Assembly (NCBI GenBank): GCA_024644775.1
Contig: JAHEHB010000250.1
Location: 1-8,038 of the forward strand
Reading direction: 5' to 3'
Source: Deltaproteobacteria bacterium
GTDB taxonomy: Bacteria > Desulfobacterota > Desulfobacteria > Desulfobacterales > SURF-15
Length of the DNA stretch: 8,038 nt
A model generated the notes under the pieces. It did not search any database and was not told the origin of the DNA. It worked only from the letters and a program-made list of their open reading frames with translations. Positions 1 through 6,636 of this stretch are shown piece by piece. Position 1 is the stretch's first letter; the number at the start of each line of letters is the position of its first letter. Made by a program: the position numbers and the translations under genes.

Positions 1-132
1 TTCCGGCGGGTGGCAAACCCTTACCGGGTGGGATTCGAACCCACTGGACTCCTATGGCGAATTTCAAGCAGGCTCGCCGGCCTGTCTATCCCAACGCCCC
101 AGGCTTCGCCTGGCGCCACTGCCCTCCGTCCT
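1..132 (-). other. Unassigned structured segment with a tRNA-like T-arm
   Basis: No protein gene is convincing here. On the minus strand, positions 32-48 form a perfect T-arm: stem GTGGG, loop TTCGAAT, stem CCCAC, with the loop matching the tRNA TTCRANN consensus. Upstream on that strand are two perfect hairpins: CAGGC/GCCTG with a 6-base loop (70-85) and CCAGGC/GCCTGG with a GAA loop (100-114). I could not build a full tRNA. The seven bases after the T-stem (CCGGTAA) have no partner at the expected distance, no CCA follows in place, and no 5-bp anticodon stem with a 7-base loop fits. It may be a decayed tRNA, a tRNA fragment left at an attachment site, or a non-coding RNA with a tRNA-like module. 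Without context beyond the window edge I cannot choose. Confidence 0.35.
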
Positions 133-705
133 CTACCCTCTTGGTTGCATTTCTTTCGAAATAACATCAAGCGCCGGCTCGACACCGTATCGAAGATCGT
201 CCATGCAGCGGACATTGTCCCGCCATTTAAAGCACGACGCCTGGAGCTGTTTCTGTAAATCCTGAAGGGTCTTTGAGCGCTCCGCTATGACGGATTCGGG
301 TCTTTGCAGCGTATAGCAACTTAAAAGAACAAAGATATTATGGAATTGATCTAGAAATCGGTTTAACGTTTCTTTAATGTCATCTACAAAATGATCTCGA
401 AGCAATTCTCTGATTTCTTCCGAGGATTCCTTTACACGGTGCATCTCCATCAACATGATTTTATGATACTCCGTTACCGATACTGTTTCCAAAACCAGGG
501 CATCGCCATTTTTGGAAAGAACAAATTCCATATTCTCGGTAGAGAAAAACAGTGGGGGATCCTCCGACCTGCTGGCAATGTTAACCACCACAACATTCTC
601 TAATTTACGAATTTTCCCCAAAGCACTCTGAATACCGGTTTTATCGGAAAGTCTTATTGTTCGCTGCTTGTAGTCCACCATTATCCTCGATCTTTCATCT
701 TTCAT
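133..705 (-). CDS. Hypothetical protein, helical C-terminal half
   Basis: This 190-residue protein is not one I recognise. The first ~75 residues look like a mixed alpha/beta domain with strands such as ENVVVVNIA and MEFVLSKNGDALVLE. The remainder is rich in Glu, Arg, Leu and Gln and probably forms long amphipathic helices or a coiled coil. There is no signal peptide or membrane segment. The chosen ATG (703-705) makes it overlap the upstream MAF/DUF115 gene by 11 bp, whose stop lies at 695-697, so the two are almost certainly co-transcribed and translationally coupled. An ATG at 679-681 preceded very closely by GAGG, and a GTG at 706-708, are alternative starts. The context suggests a partner of the MAF/DUF115 protein, possibly in flagellin modification, but nothing in the sequence itself shows a function. 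The coding region ends with TAG at 133-135. Confidence 0.75.
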   Translation of the reverse strand: MKDERSRIMVDYKQRTIRLSDKTGIQSALGKIRKLENVVVVNIASRSEDPPLFFSTENMEFVLSKNGDALVLETVSVTEYHKIMLMEMHRVKESSEEIRELLRDHFVDDIKETLNRFLDQFHNIFVLLSCYTLQRPESVIAERSKTLQDLQKQLQASCFKWRDNVRCMDDLRYGVEPALDVISKEMQPRG

Positions 706-2356
706 CACGAAATACCCGTAAATGGTCTAATATAAACCGGCAGTGCTCCTTAATTCTTTCACAAAGAATTGCCTCAGATTCGGACGTGTTTCTTATTTTC
801 CGAATTTCCCATGTAAAAAAACAATCGTCATATCCGGAAGAAATTTGCCTGTAGATCGAGAGTTTTTTAAATTTGGAAATCAACGGGTCCAATCGGCTTT
901 CATCTTTATTTTTATCGGTAAACCGGGTGAGCTCCTGCTCCCACCGACGAACGTTTTTAAAAATCGTATTCCAAGAAACCGGCTTAAACGAACGGAACAC
1001 GTCACAGACAACTTGCATTGTTTCTTTTTTTTCGTTCTCACCGGTTTTTTCAAGTGCCTGTTCAAGAGAGGTTTCTTTTGTACCGTGGATTTTCGCACCC
1101 GTGGTTGATGTGTTAATATGGCGGATATTCGGGTGGCGCTGAATATAATCCTGTATGTATAGTAAATAGGAATAATAGGCCTGGTTGGTCACCACCTGTT
1201 CTCCGGATACCCCGGGAATTCGAAAAAATCCCTCTGTTAATGCGTCTGTTTTCATTTTTCCGCCATAAACCGCGCCTTCCGCATGGGTATATCCATTGTG
1301 TAACGCGAAATCCAATCCCACCAGCATGATCGGATCGGTTTTCAAATAATGAGCAAATTGCAGAGCGGTAAATGCCACGGTGCCGCCTCGCCAGAATTCC
1401 GCTGTACTCTGAATTCCGGTTAAAGGTACCGGTGGTTCCTCATCCATTGCGAACCAGAACTTCGGTCCTTTATAGGTTAATGGAATGTCCCGCCAAATCC
1501 GATGATAATAAATCAACGGAATCCCGTCCGTATTCCAATCCTGAAAATGTGCCAGGTTGACTTCAAAAGGATCCACCGATACGACAAAATCCGGTCGAAT
1601 ACCATGATTCATAAGGATTGGAGCGGCGGTTCCGACGCTGATAATAAGCGCCCCATTCTGTATTTTACGGAGTTGCTCGATTTCTGACGTTAAGGATGGG
1701 CCGGCAGCGACCAGAACGGCTGCATGTCGCCGCAATCTCCCAGCAAGACGGGATACATGGGGTGTCTGCCAGGTAACGGATAAATTCGTCCAAAAATTTG
1801 AAAGGTTGTTTTCAAGTAATCTGTCATTTGCACCCAGGTGACCCTCCAAAAACACCGAAAATTTTGTCTGAATCTCTTTTAGCACCCAACGGTAAAACGC
1901 TTCATTGGTGGATGCCGACGGAATATGCGTAAAAATTTGCAGCGAAAGCGCACGTAGACGGATAAATGCATCGGCCAAAAACATCGGAACTGTTTCAGGA
2001 TCGTAATGGGAATGAAACAGTAGTCGCTTGTCCTGAATCCATGTTTCCCCGTTTTGCCGACAGTACTTGAGCATCTGATGGCTAAGATGTTCTGTAACCG
2101 ATTCCACCACCAACAGGTATGAATTTGAGGGAAGCCGATTCAGCAGTTCTTTCACGTGGTATCCCATTCCAAAACCCAAAACGACATAGAGTGTCCGTTT
2201 TCGAATCGGGATGGTTTTTACTAGAAAGCGTGCTTCGGCTTCAGGATCGAAACGACTGTGGAGATAGAGGTGACGTCCATCCAATAGCGTAATTCCAGCC
2301 GTTGACATGCCGTTTGCAGCAGAAATAAGCTGTAGGTTGGGGGTGTTTTCGTTCAT
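695..2356 (-). CDS. MAF/DUF115-family motility accessory protein (flagellin glycosylation type)
   Basis: This 553-residue cytoplasmic protein fits the MAF_flag10/DUF115 family (MptE-like). Motility-associated factors of this family are linked to transferring nonulosonic acids such as pseudaminic acid onto flagellin. An N-terminal region contains a Rossmann-like glycine stretch, LGFGMGYHV, near residues 60-68. The central domain has VLVAAGPSL (about 214-222), then SVGTAAPIL and GIRPDFVVSVDP (about 252-263), and later MLVGLDFALHNGYTHAEG (about 344-361). This order is typical of the family. The last ~150 residues are helical and charged. Start: a TTG at 2381-2383 would add nine residues but lacks a clear ribosome binding site. 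I prefer the ATG at 2354-2356, although its AAGGGG lies rather far upstream (about 15 bases). It sits downstream of rarA and overlaps the 190-residue gene by 11 bp. The sugar substrate cannot be told from sequence, and no flagellar gene is in the window. Confidence 0.85.
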   Translation of the reverse strand: MNENTPNLQLISAANGMSTAGITLLDGRHLYLHSRFDPEAEARFLVKTIPIRKRTLYVVLGFGMGYHVKELLNRLPSNSYLLVVESVTEHLSHQMLKYCRQNGETWIQDKRLLFHSHYDPETVPMFLADAFIRLRALSLQIFTHIPSASTNEAFYRWVLKEIQTKFSVFLEGHLGANDRLLENNLSNFWTNLSVTWQTPHVSRLAGRLRRHAAVLVAAGPSLTSEIEQLRKIQNGALIISVGTAAPILMNHGIRPDFVVSVDPFEVNLAHFQDWNTDGIPLIYYHRIWRDIPLTYKGPKFWFAMDEEPPVPLTGIQSTAEFWRGGTVAFTALQFAHYLKTDPIMLVGLDFALHNGYTHAEGAVYGGKMKTDALTEGFFRIPGVSGEQVVTNQAYYSYLLYIQDYIQRHPNIRHINTSTTGAKIHGTKETSLEQALEKTGENEKKETMQVVCDVFRSFKPVSWNTIFKNVRRWEQELTRFTDKNKDESRLDPLISKFKKLSIYRQISSGYDDCFFTWEIRKIRNTSESEAILCERIKEHCRFILDHLRVFRDER

Positions 2357-2441
2357 AAATAAGATTGCAGGCCCCTTGAACAAAAGTAATCAGGACCAAA
2401 TTTTAGCACGTTTCATGCCAACGAATGCGTACGAGAATCAT

Positions 2442-3779
2442 CTATTTTTTCTCTTTTAGGCGACGCCACATTTCAAGGCGCTGTTTTATGTTCTTTTCGT
2501 GTCCCCGGTCGGTTGGAAAGTAAAACTCCCGGTTCTTTAACGGCTCGGGCAAGTATTCCTGGCCGACATACGCGTCGCTGTAATCATGGGCATATTTATA
2601 GCCTTTTCCATAGCCCCATTCTTTCATTAGCCGTGTGGGTGCATTGCGGATATGCAATGGCACGGGTAACGTGCCTGTTTCCTTAACCGTCTTTAAGACG
2701 TTTTCATAGGCCGCATAGACACTGCTGCTTTTTGGCGCAGTCGCCAGATATACGGCAGCTTGAGCAAGCGCCAATTCCCCTTCTGGATGCCCTAAAAATC
2801 GAAAGGCCTCCATTGCATTCATGGCGACAGCGAGGGCTTGTGGATCGGCATTTCCCACATCCTCAGACGCAAACCGCACCATTCTGCGAACGATATAAAA
2901 AGGGTCTTCACCGGCTGTCAACATTCGTGCAAGCCAATAAAGCGATGCATCAGGGTCGCTTCCCCGAAGGCTTTTATGAAATGCGGAAATAAGATTATAG
3001 TGTGACTCCCCCGATTTATCATGAATTAGAACGTGTTCCTGTAACGCTTTTTCCACGTCCTCCAATGTGATCGGCTTGGGTTCTGATCGTCTAGTTTCCG
3101 ATGCTGCCAACACGGCCGCGATCTCCAGGCAATTTAGCGCCGCACGTGCGTCGCCGTTGGAAATTCTGATTATGTAAGAGAGCGCCGCTTTGTCGAAAAC
3201 CACAGGATGCTCTCCAAGGCCATGCGCTTTATCGTTTAATGCGTGTTCTAAAATCGCAGCGATGTCCTCTGAAGTAAGGGGTTCTAATGTAATGACCCGG
3301 CATCTGGACAAAAGCGGCGGTATCACCTCAAAGGAGGGATTCTCAGTGGTTGCACCGATCAACGTGATCAGCCCGCTTTCCACATGGTGGAGAAATGCGT
3401 CCTGTTGCGCTTTGTTAAATCGGTGGATCTCGTCTACAAACAGGATGGTGCGCTTCCGATGCAGGTGCAGCTGATCTTTGGCATCTTCGATGACAGCCCG
3501 GATGTCCTTTACACCGGATAGCACCGCTGAAAAATGGACATAATGGGAGCGCGTTTCCTTCGCAATAATCCTTGCGAGTGTTGTTTTCCCGCATCCGGGA
3601 GGGCCCCAGAGGATCATGGAAAAGATTCGGTCTTTTTCCACCGCATGTCGAATCAGTTTGCCTTCTCCAACGGCATGTGTTTGTCCGACAAAGGTATTCA
3701 AGTTATGAGGGCGCATCCGTTCGGCCAGAGGCCGGGATGCCTTTGTAGCCTCTTGAGCGCTGTATTCAAAGATATTCAA
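2442..3779 (-). CDS. rarA: Replication-associated recombination protein A (RarA/MgsA), AAA+ ATPase
   Basis: RarA is a clamp-loader-like AAA+ ATPase that acts at stalled replication forks and on single-stranded DNA ends. The 445-residue protein matches the usual length (447 in E. coli). Visible motifs are Walker A GPPGCGKT (59-66), Walker [11 protein letters not shown] (112-121), sensor 1 GATTENPSF (142-150), an arginine-finger region LLSRCR (156-161), and a sensor 2-like [11 protein letters not shown]. The C-terminal half carries family blocks such as [31 protein letters not shown]-like [12 protein letters not shown] and [18 protein letters not shown]. Start: TTG at 3777-3779, sharing TTGA with the stop of der, with a weak AGGG about ten bases upstream. 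The resulting N-terminus, with its [11 protein letters not shown] and FVGQ blocks, fits the family, so the TTG start is well supported. Expression is probably coupled to der. The coding region ends with TAG at 2442-2444. Confidence 0.96.
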   Translation of the reverse strand: MNIFEYSAQEATKASRPLAERMRPHNLNTFVGQTHAVGEGKLIRHAVEKDRIFSMILWGPPGCGKTTLARIIAKETRSHYVHFSAVLSGVKDIRAVIEDAKDQLHLHRKRTILFVDEIHRFNKAQQDAFLHHVESGLITLIGATTENPSFEVIPPLLSRCRVITLEPLTSEDIAAILEHALNDKAHGLGEHPVVFDKAALSYIIRISNGDARAALNCLEIAAVLAASETRRSEPKPITLEDVEKALQEHVLIHDKSGESHYNLISAFHKSLRGSDPDASLYWLARMLTAGEDPFYIVRRMVRFASEDVGNADPQALAVAMNAMEAFRFLGHPEGELALAQAAVYLATAPKSSSVYAAYENVLKTVKETGTLPVPLHIRNAPTRLMKEWGYGKGYKYAHDYSDAYVGQEYLPEPLKNREFYFPTDRGHEKNIKQRLEMWRRLKEKK

Positions 3780-5104
3780 GTCGTGTATGCCCTACGGCCG
3801 CTTCTTTTACGAAACCGCAACCGGATGGGAGTTTTGTCGAGCCCGGTTTCCATGCGAATTTGATTAATCAAATACCGATGATAGGAAAAATGAATTTTCT
3901 CTGGATAATTTGAAAAACAGACGAATGTCGGCGGTTTTTCTGCCACCTGAGTCGCGTAGTAAAATTTAATGCGTCTTCCTCTAAACAGCGAGGGTTCGTT
4001 TCGCTCAGTGGCCTGCTGGAGGATTTTATTGAGACCCCCTGTTCCGATGCGATGCGTATATTGTTGATAGACTGTCTCGACAAGCTTAAAGATTTTCGAC
4101 ACCCGGAGTCCGGTTCGTGCGGATATGATTAAAATGGGCGCAAAGTTTAAAAACTTTGCCTTACTTCTGAGTTGATCCGTAAACTGTTTGGCCAATCGTT
4201 GATCTGAATTTACAAGATCCCATTTGTTGATCAGAAATATGCAGCCACACCCTCGATCAACCGCATAGCCGGCAATCGAGATATCCTGGTCGGTGATTCC
4301 CTCTGCGGCATCCAGCATGATGAGGGCGATATCACACCGCGCCAGGCTTCTCAACGCACGAACAACAGAAAACTTTTCTATTTTTTCTGTAACGCGACCC
4401 TTGCGCCGAATGCCGGCAGTGTCGATAAAAAGATAAGGGGTTCCCTGAATCTCACAAACGGTATCGATAGCATCTCGGGTTGTTCCGGGTGTATCGCTCA
4501 CCAAAAGCCGTTCCTCTCCCAAGATGCGGTTTATCAGAGAGGATTTACCCACATTGGGCCGGCCCACCACTGCGATTCGTTTAAGATCGGAAGAATCATC
4601 CGAGGCAGTTTCCGGGAGCACCGATAGCACATCGTCCATTAGATCATGCATACCGTAGCCGTGGGCGGCGGACACCGGATATAATTTTTCGACACCCAGT
4701 TGATAGAAGTCAGATATATTCGCCTCTTTTTCGAGACCGTCGATCTTGTTTACGACATAAAACGTCGGCTTTTCAATGGTGCGGAGCAAATGAATCAGAT
4801 CGATATCAAATGGAGAAATACCGGATTTTCCATCCAGTATATGGACGATTACATCAGCTTCTTCTATGGCCTGCTGAAGTTGAAATCGAACCTTTTCACC
4901 AAACGGGTCTCCGTCAGCATCTAAAAATCCACCCGTATCCACCAGGGTAAATTGTACGCCGTCCCAGGCTGCATCACCATAATTTCGGTCGCGTGTCACC
5001 CCGGGAATATCGGCGACGACCGCATCTTTTGTTCGAGTTATGCGGTTAAATAGGGTCGATTTCCCCACATTGGGTCGGCCAACAATCACAACAATTGGCT
5101 TCAT
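3776..5104 (-). CDS. der: Ribosome assembly GTPase Der (EngA)
   Basis: Der is an essential double-GTPase that binds the 50S subunit during its maturation. The 442 residues hold two tandem G domains and a C-terminal KH-like domain. G domain 1 has GRPNVGKS (9-16), DTGG (56-59) and NKID (119-122). After a short acidic linker (about 165-174), G domain 2 has GRPNVGKS (181-188), DTAG (228-231), NKWD (293-296) and SAR (328-330). The KH-like domain covers about 345-440 and ends in a basic tail. All nucleotide-binding motifs are intact. The start is the ATG at 5102-5104, one base after the stop of the 140-residue gene. No good Shine-Dalgarno sequence precedes it, so translation probably relies on reinitiation from that gene. 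The stop TGA overlaps the start of rarA. It is somewhat shorter than E. coli Der (490), mostly in the linker and tail. Confidence 0.97.
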   Translation of the reverse strand: MKPIVVIVGRPNVGKSTLFNRITRTKDAVVADIPGVTRDRNYGDAAWDGVQFTLVDTGGFLDADGDPFGEKVRFQLQQAIEEADVIVHILDGKSGISPFDIDLIHLLRTIEKPTFYVVNKIDGLEKEANISDFYQLGVEKLYPVSAAHGYGMHDLMDDVLSVLPETASDDSSDLKRIAVVGRPNVGKSSLINRILGEERLLVSDTPGTTRDAIDTVCEIQGTPYLFIDTAGIRRKGRVTEKIEKFSVVRALRSLARCDIALIMLDAAEGITDQDISIAGYAVDRGCGCIFLINKWDLVNSDQRLAKQFTDQLRSKAKFLNFAPILIISARTGLRVSKIFKLVETVYQQYTHRIGTGGLNKILQQATERNEPSLFRGRRIKFYYATQVAEKPPTFVCFSNYPEKIHFSYHRYLINQIRMETGLDKTPIRLRFRKRSGRRAYTT

Positions 5105-5105
5105 A

Positions 5106-5528
5106 TCATTCGGGAAATTTGATGGTAACCCGTTCCTTGTCTTCTTTTGCTTTGACCTTGATGGTCAAATCGATACTGCTTTCACGGATACCTAGCGAAA
5201 ACGGGATTTTCCCTTTATTGCCTTCAAGGTGCGTAATCTCCCGTACCGCCTGGATAACATTCTGACCGACTTCTGAACCCGGAGAGGGAAGCTCCGATTT
5301 ACGATATTTCGCGGTAACAGTCACTTTTCCATCCTTATAACGGGAAATGGAAATGGAATCTGCATTATCATTGATTCCATGCAACGCGGCAAGGGCAACC
5401 CATTTCAGCGCTGCTTCATCCTGATCCGCATCGTCCTTAATCACGGACATCTCCTTCAAAAGATCAGTCGTTGAATAACAGTCACATAATTCTTGTACCT
5501 TAAGATGCAGATTGCGTTTCTCTTTCAT
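5106..5528 (-). CDS. Conserved-looking hypothetical protein upstream of der
   Basis: This protein has 140 residues, is soluble, and has no signal peptide or membrane segment. I do not recognise a named domain. It resembles an unnamed protein type I associate with Desulfobacterota, but I could not verify this. It starts with a basic stretch ([18 protein letters not shown]). A helical segment rich in Ala and Asp follows ([20 protein letters not shown]), then alternating strands ([20 protein letters not shown], and near the end [12 protein letters not shown] and RVTIKFPE), so a small alpha/beta fold is likely. I chose the ATG at 5526-5528 because an AAGGAG lies nine bases upstream. A GTG at 5556-5558 would add ten residues but has no such site. 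The stop at 5106-5108 is one base from the der start, so the gene probably drives der translation. That coupling suggests, but does not prove, a link to ribosome assembly or its regulation. Confidence 0.85.
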   Translation of the reverse strand: MKEKRNLHLKVQELCDCYSTTDLLKEMSVIKDDADQDEAALKWVALAALHGINDNADSISISRYKDGKVTVTAKYRKSELPSPGSEVGQNVIQAVREITHLEGNKGKIPFSLGIRESSIDLTIKVKAKEDKERVTIKFPE

Positions 5529-5563
5529 TCTAACAGTCTCCTTTTGTTTGAATTCCACGGACG

Positions 5564-5596
5564 ATTATACAAATTTTCCATCCAACTTAAGACAGC
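5564..5596 (-). promoter_or_regulatory. Possible promoter upstream of the 140-residue gene and der
   Basis: On the minus strand a perfect TATAAT (5564-5569) lies about 36 bases before the chosen start at 5528. No good -35 hexamer occurs at 16-18 bases upstream. It could serve the 140-residue gene, der and rarA, which sit 145 bp after the previous gene. The assignment rests on the -10 match alone. Confidence 0.3.
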
Positions 5597-5673
5597 TTGG
5601 CGGCAAAAACAACTCTTGTTCAGTTTATCTTGTAAATAGATACCCGGAAAGGACCACCCGGCGGTGCGCCCTG

Positions 5674-6288
5674 TTATTCGGTAAATTCGGATCGGATAAG
5701 AATGACGCGCTGAACCAATGTAACAAAGGTCAGTATGCAAAAAAGAATGAGTCCGGACCAGAGAATCGTTTCAGAAAAAGAGGGTATAACGCAAAGTGCC
5801 AATGCCCAGACGATCAGATAGACGGTTCTCAAGCCTCTTTCCATCAGTCCTTTTTCACACTTTCCACCCAGGCTTTCAGCCTTGACTTTGAGGTAACTGA
5901 TCATAAAGGTAAATAGGCAGGCAGCGAAAATGAGCGCAGTTGCCGACACCAACCGTTTGCTGTCCCAAAAAAGTACCCAAAAACCCAAAATATAGAAAAA
6001 ATCAGATATCCGATCAAAACTTGAATCTAAAAATGCGCCAAAAACCGATTGTTTTCCCTGATTTTTCGCTACCAAACCATCCATGGTATCTGCACTACCG
6101 GAAAGGACGATGCATATGAGCCCGAACACGGGATGTATAAAAAATCCAGCAGGAGCCAATACGGCTACAACCAAACCAAAGATGGTAAATTGATTCGGGC
6201 TTACCGTGGGGTGCGCGATTCTAGGTATACGTGTTCGATCAAGAATTCGATAAAAATAATCTGCCAAAACGGTGTCTCGAAGCGCCAT
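5674..6288 (-). CDS. CDP-alcohol phosphatidyltransferase family membrane protein
   Basis: This family transfers a phosphatidyl group from a CDP-linked lipid to an alcohol such as glycerol 3-phosphate, inositol phosphate or serine, at the inner membrane. The 204-residue protein has about five or six hydrophobic segments. The metal-binding signature spans residues 67-92 with exact spacing: D67, D70, G71, A74, K75, G84, D88, D92. The four aspartates of the catalytic metal sites are all present. The usual arginine of the DxxDGxxAR portion is lysine (K75), a conservative change. A length near 200 fits PgsA-like and phosphatidylinositol-phosphate-synthase-like members, but the acceptor alcohol cannot be read from the sequence. 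It starts with ATG at 6286-6288, without a strong Shine-Dalgarno sequence, and ends with TAA. A good promoter lies about 54 bases upstream of the ATG. The gene is separated from the next minus-strand gene by 145 bp and may be a transcription unit of its own. Confidence 0.88.
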   Translation of the reverse strand: MALRDTVLADYFYRILDRTRIPRIAHPTVSPNQFTIFGLVVAVLAPAGFFIHPVFGLICIVLSGSADTMDGLVAKNQGKQSVFGAFLDSSFDRISDFFYILGFWVLFWDSKRLVSATALIFAACLFTFMISYLKVKAESLGGKCEKGLMERGLRTVYLIVWALALCVIPSFSETILWSGLILFCILTFVTLVQRVILIRSEFTE

Positions 6289-6341
6289 ATGTATATTTCT
6301 AATTGATAGGTAACCGAAATAGGATAAATCCCAGTGGTGCC

Positions 6342-6370
6342 GTTATAGACTACCTAAAACAGTTTTTCAA
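6342..6370 (-). promoter_or_regulatory. Sigma70-type promoter for the phosphatidyltransferase gene
   Basis: On the minus strand TTGAAA (6365-6370) is followed by a 17-base spacer and TATAAC (6342-6347). Each hexamer matches the sigma70 consensus at five of six positions and the spacing is ideal. Transcription would begin near 6335, giving a leader of roughly 45-50 bases before the ATG at 6288. Confidence 0.6.
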
Positions 6371-6573
6371 ATCTTTAAAATAATAACATACGGAATTTTT
6401 CGCTGGGAAACGATTATAAATTTAATAGAATGGTAATAATTGTTGTGCCAATATGTCAAATGCGGTTTTCCGTATACAACCTTTTAGACAGCAGAAAGGT
6501 TGGTTTCTACCGCAATGACGGAGAATGGAAACAATCGGAGGGACGCGTTTGATAAAATTGCTTCAAAAAGTTT

Positions 6574-6602
6574 TTGATTTCTAAACCAATTTGCAATATG
6601 AA
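6574..6602 (+). promoter_or_regulatory. Weak candidate promoter for the selenoprotein gene
   Basis: TTGATT (6574-6579), a 17-base spacer and TATGAA (6597-6602) give four of six matches in each hexamer. Transcription would start near 6609, just before the ribosome binding site. It is the best-spaced pair I found in the plus direction, but in AT-rich DNA such matches are common. Confidence 0.25.
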
Positions 6603-6620
6603 TAATGATGAACCTACAAC

Positions 6621-6625
6621 GGAGG
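6621..6625 (+). promoter_or_regulatory. Ribosome binding site of the selenoprotein gene
   Basis: GGAGG lies 11 bases before the ATG at 6637, slightly long but acceptable. It fixes the start that yields a clean signal peptide. I found no comparable site for the internal GTG at 7096, where a gene caller would begin the second half, although that GTG lies inside the AGGTG of a hairpin. Confidence 0.7.
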
Positions 6626-6636
6626 TATAAAAATAA

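Larger units (their letters stand above)
6289..6636. other. Divergent intergenic region, AT-rich
   Basis: These 348 bp separate the divergently transcribed phosphatidyltransferase and selenoprotein genes. The stretch is AT-rich. It holds a well-formed minus-strand promoter near the left end and a weaker plus-strand candidate near the right end. A small hairpin, AGAAA/TTTCT with a 6-base loop, lies at 6493-6508, too short to call an operator or terminator. I see no supported gene, tRNA or long repeat in between. Confidence 0.7.

Noticed and set aside
1..132. A complete tRNA (Ser-, Leu- or selenocysteine-type) on the minus strand.
   Set aside because: Only the T-arm is sound. No acceptor partner, CCA or proper anticodon arm with a 7-base loop could be formed, and a TCA anticodon loop for tRNA-Sec is not present in the right place.
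10..258. A short plus-strand reading frame of about 82 codons.
   Set aside because: It spans the structured segment and runs antisense to the end of the 190-residue gene, with no ribosome binding site or recognisable protein features.
743..1142. Overlapping plus-strand reading frames of 89-121 codons.
   Set aside because: They lie inside the well-supported MAF/DUF115 gene on the opposite strand and show no protein family features.
2357..2383. TTG start adding nine residues to the MAF/DUF115 protein.
   Set aside because: No ribosome binding site precedes it, and the ATG at 2354-2356 gives a sensible N-terminus. The choice remains uncertain because the site before the ATG is distant.
2384..2441. 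A promoter between rarA and the MAF/DUF115 gene (TTGGCA and TAAAAT on the minus strand).
   Set aside because: The spacer between the two hexamers is only ten bases, too short for sigma70.
5590..5625. A possible rho-independent terminator (AACAA/TTGTT followed by Ts on the minus strand) after the phosphatidyltransferase gene.
   Set aside because: The stem is only five mostly A-T pairs and the T run is short and interrupted, so it is unlikely to terminate efficiently.
5512..5916. A 134-codon plus-strand reading frame.
   Set aside because: It is antisense to the phosphatidyltransferase and the start of the 140-residue gene. Its composition is Ser-, Asn- and Lys-rich without domain features, typical of a shadow frame.
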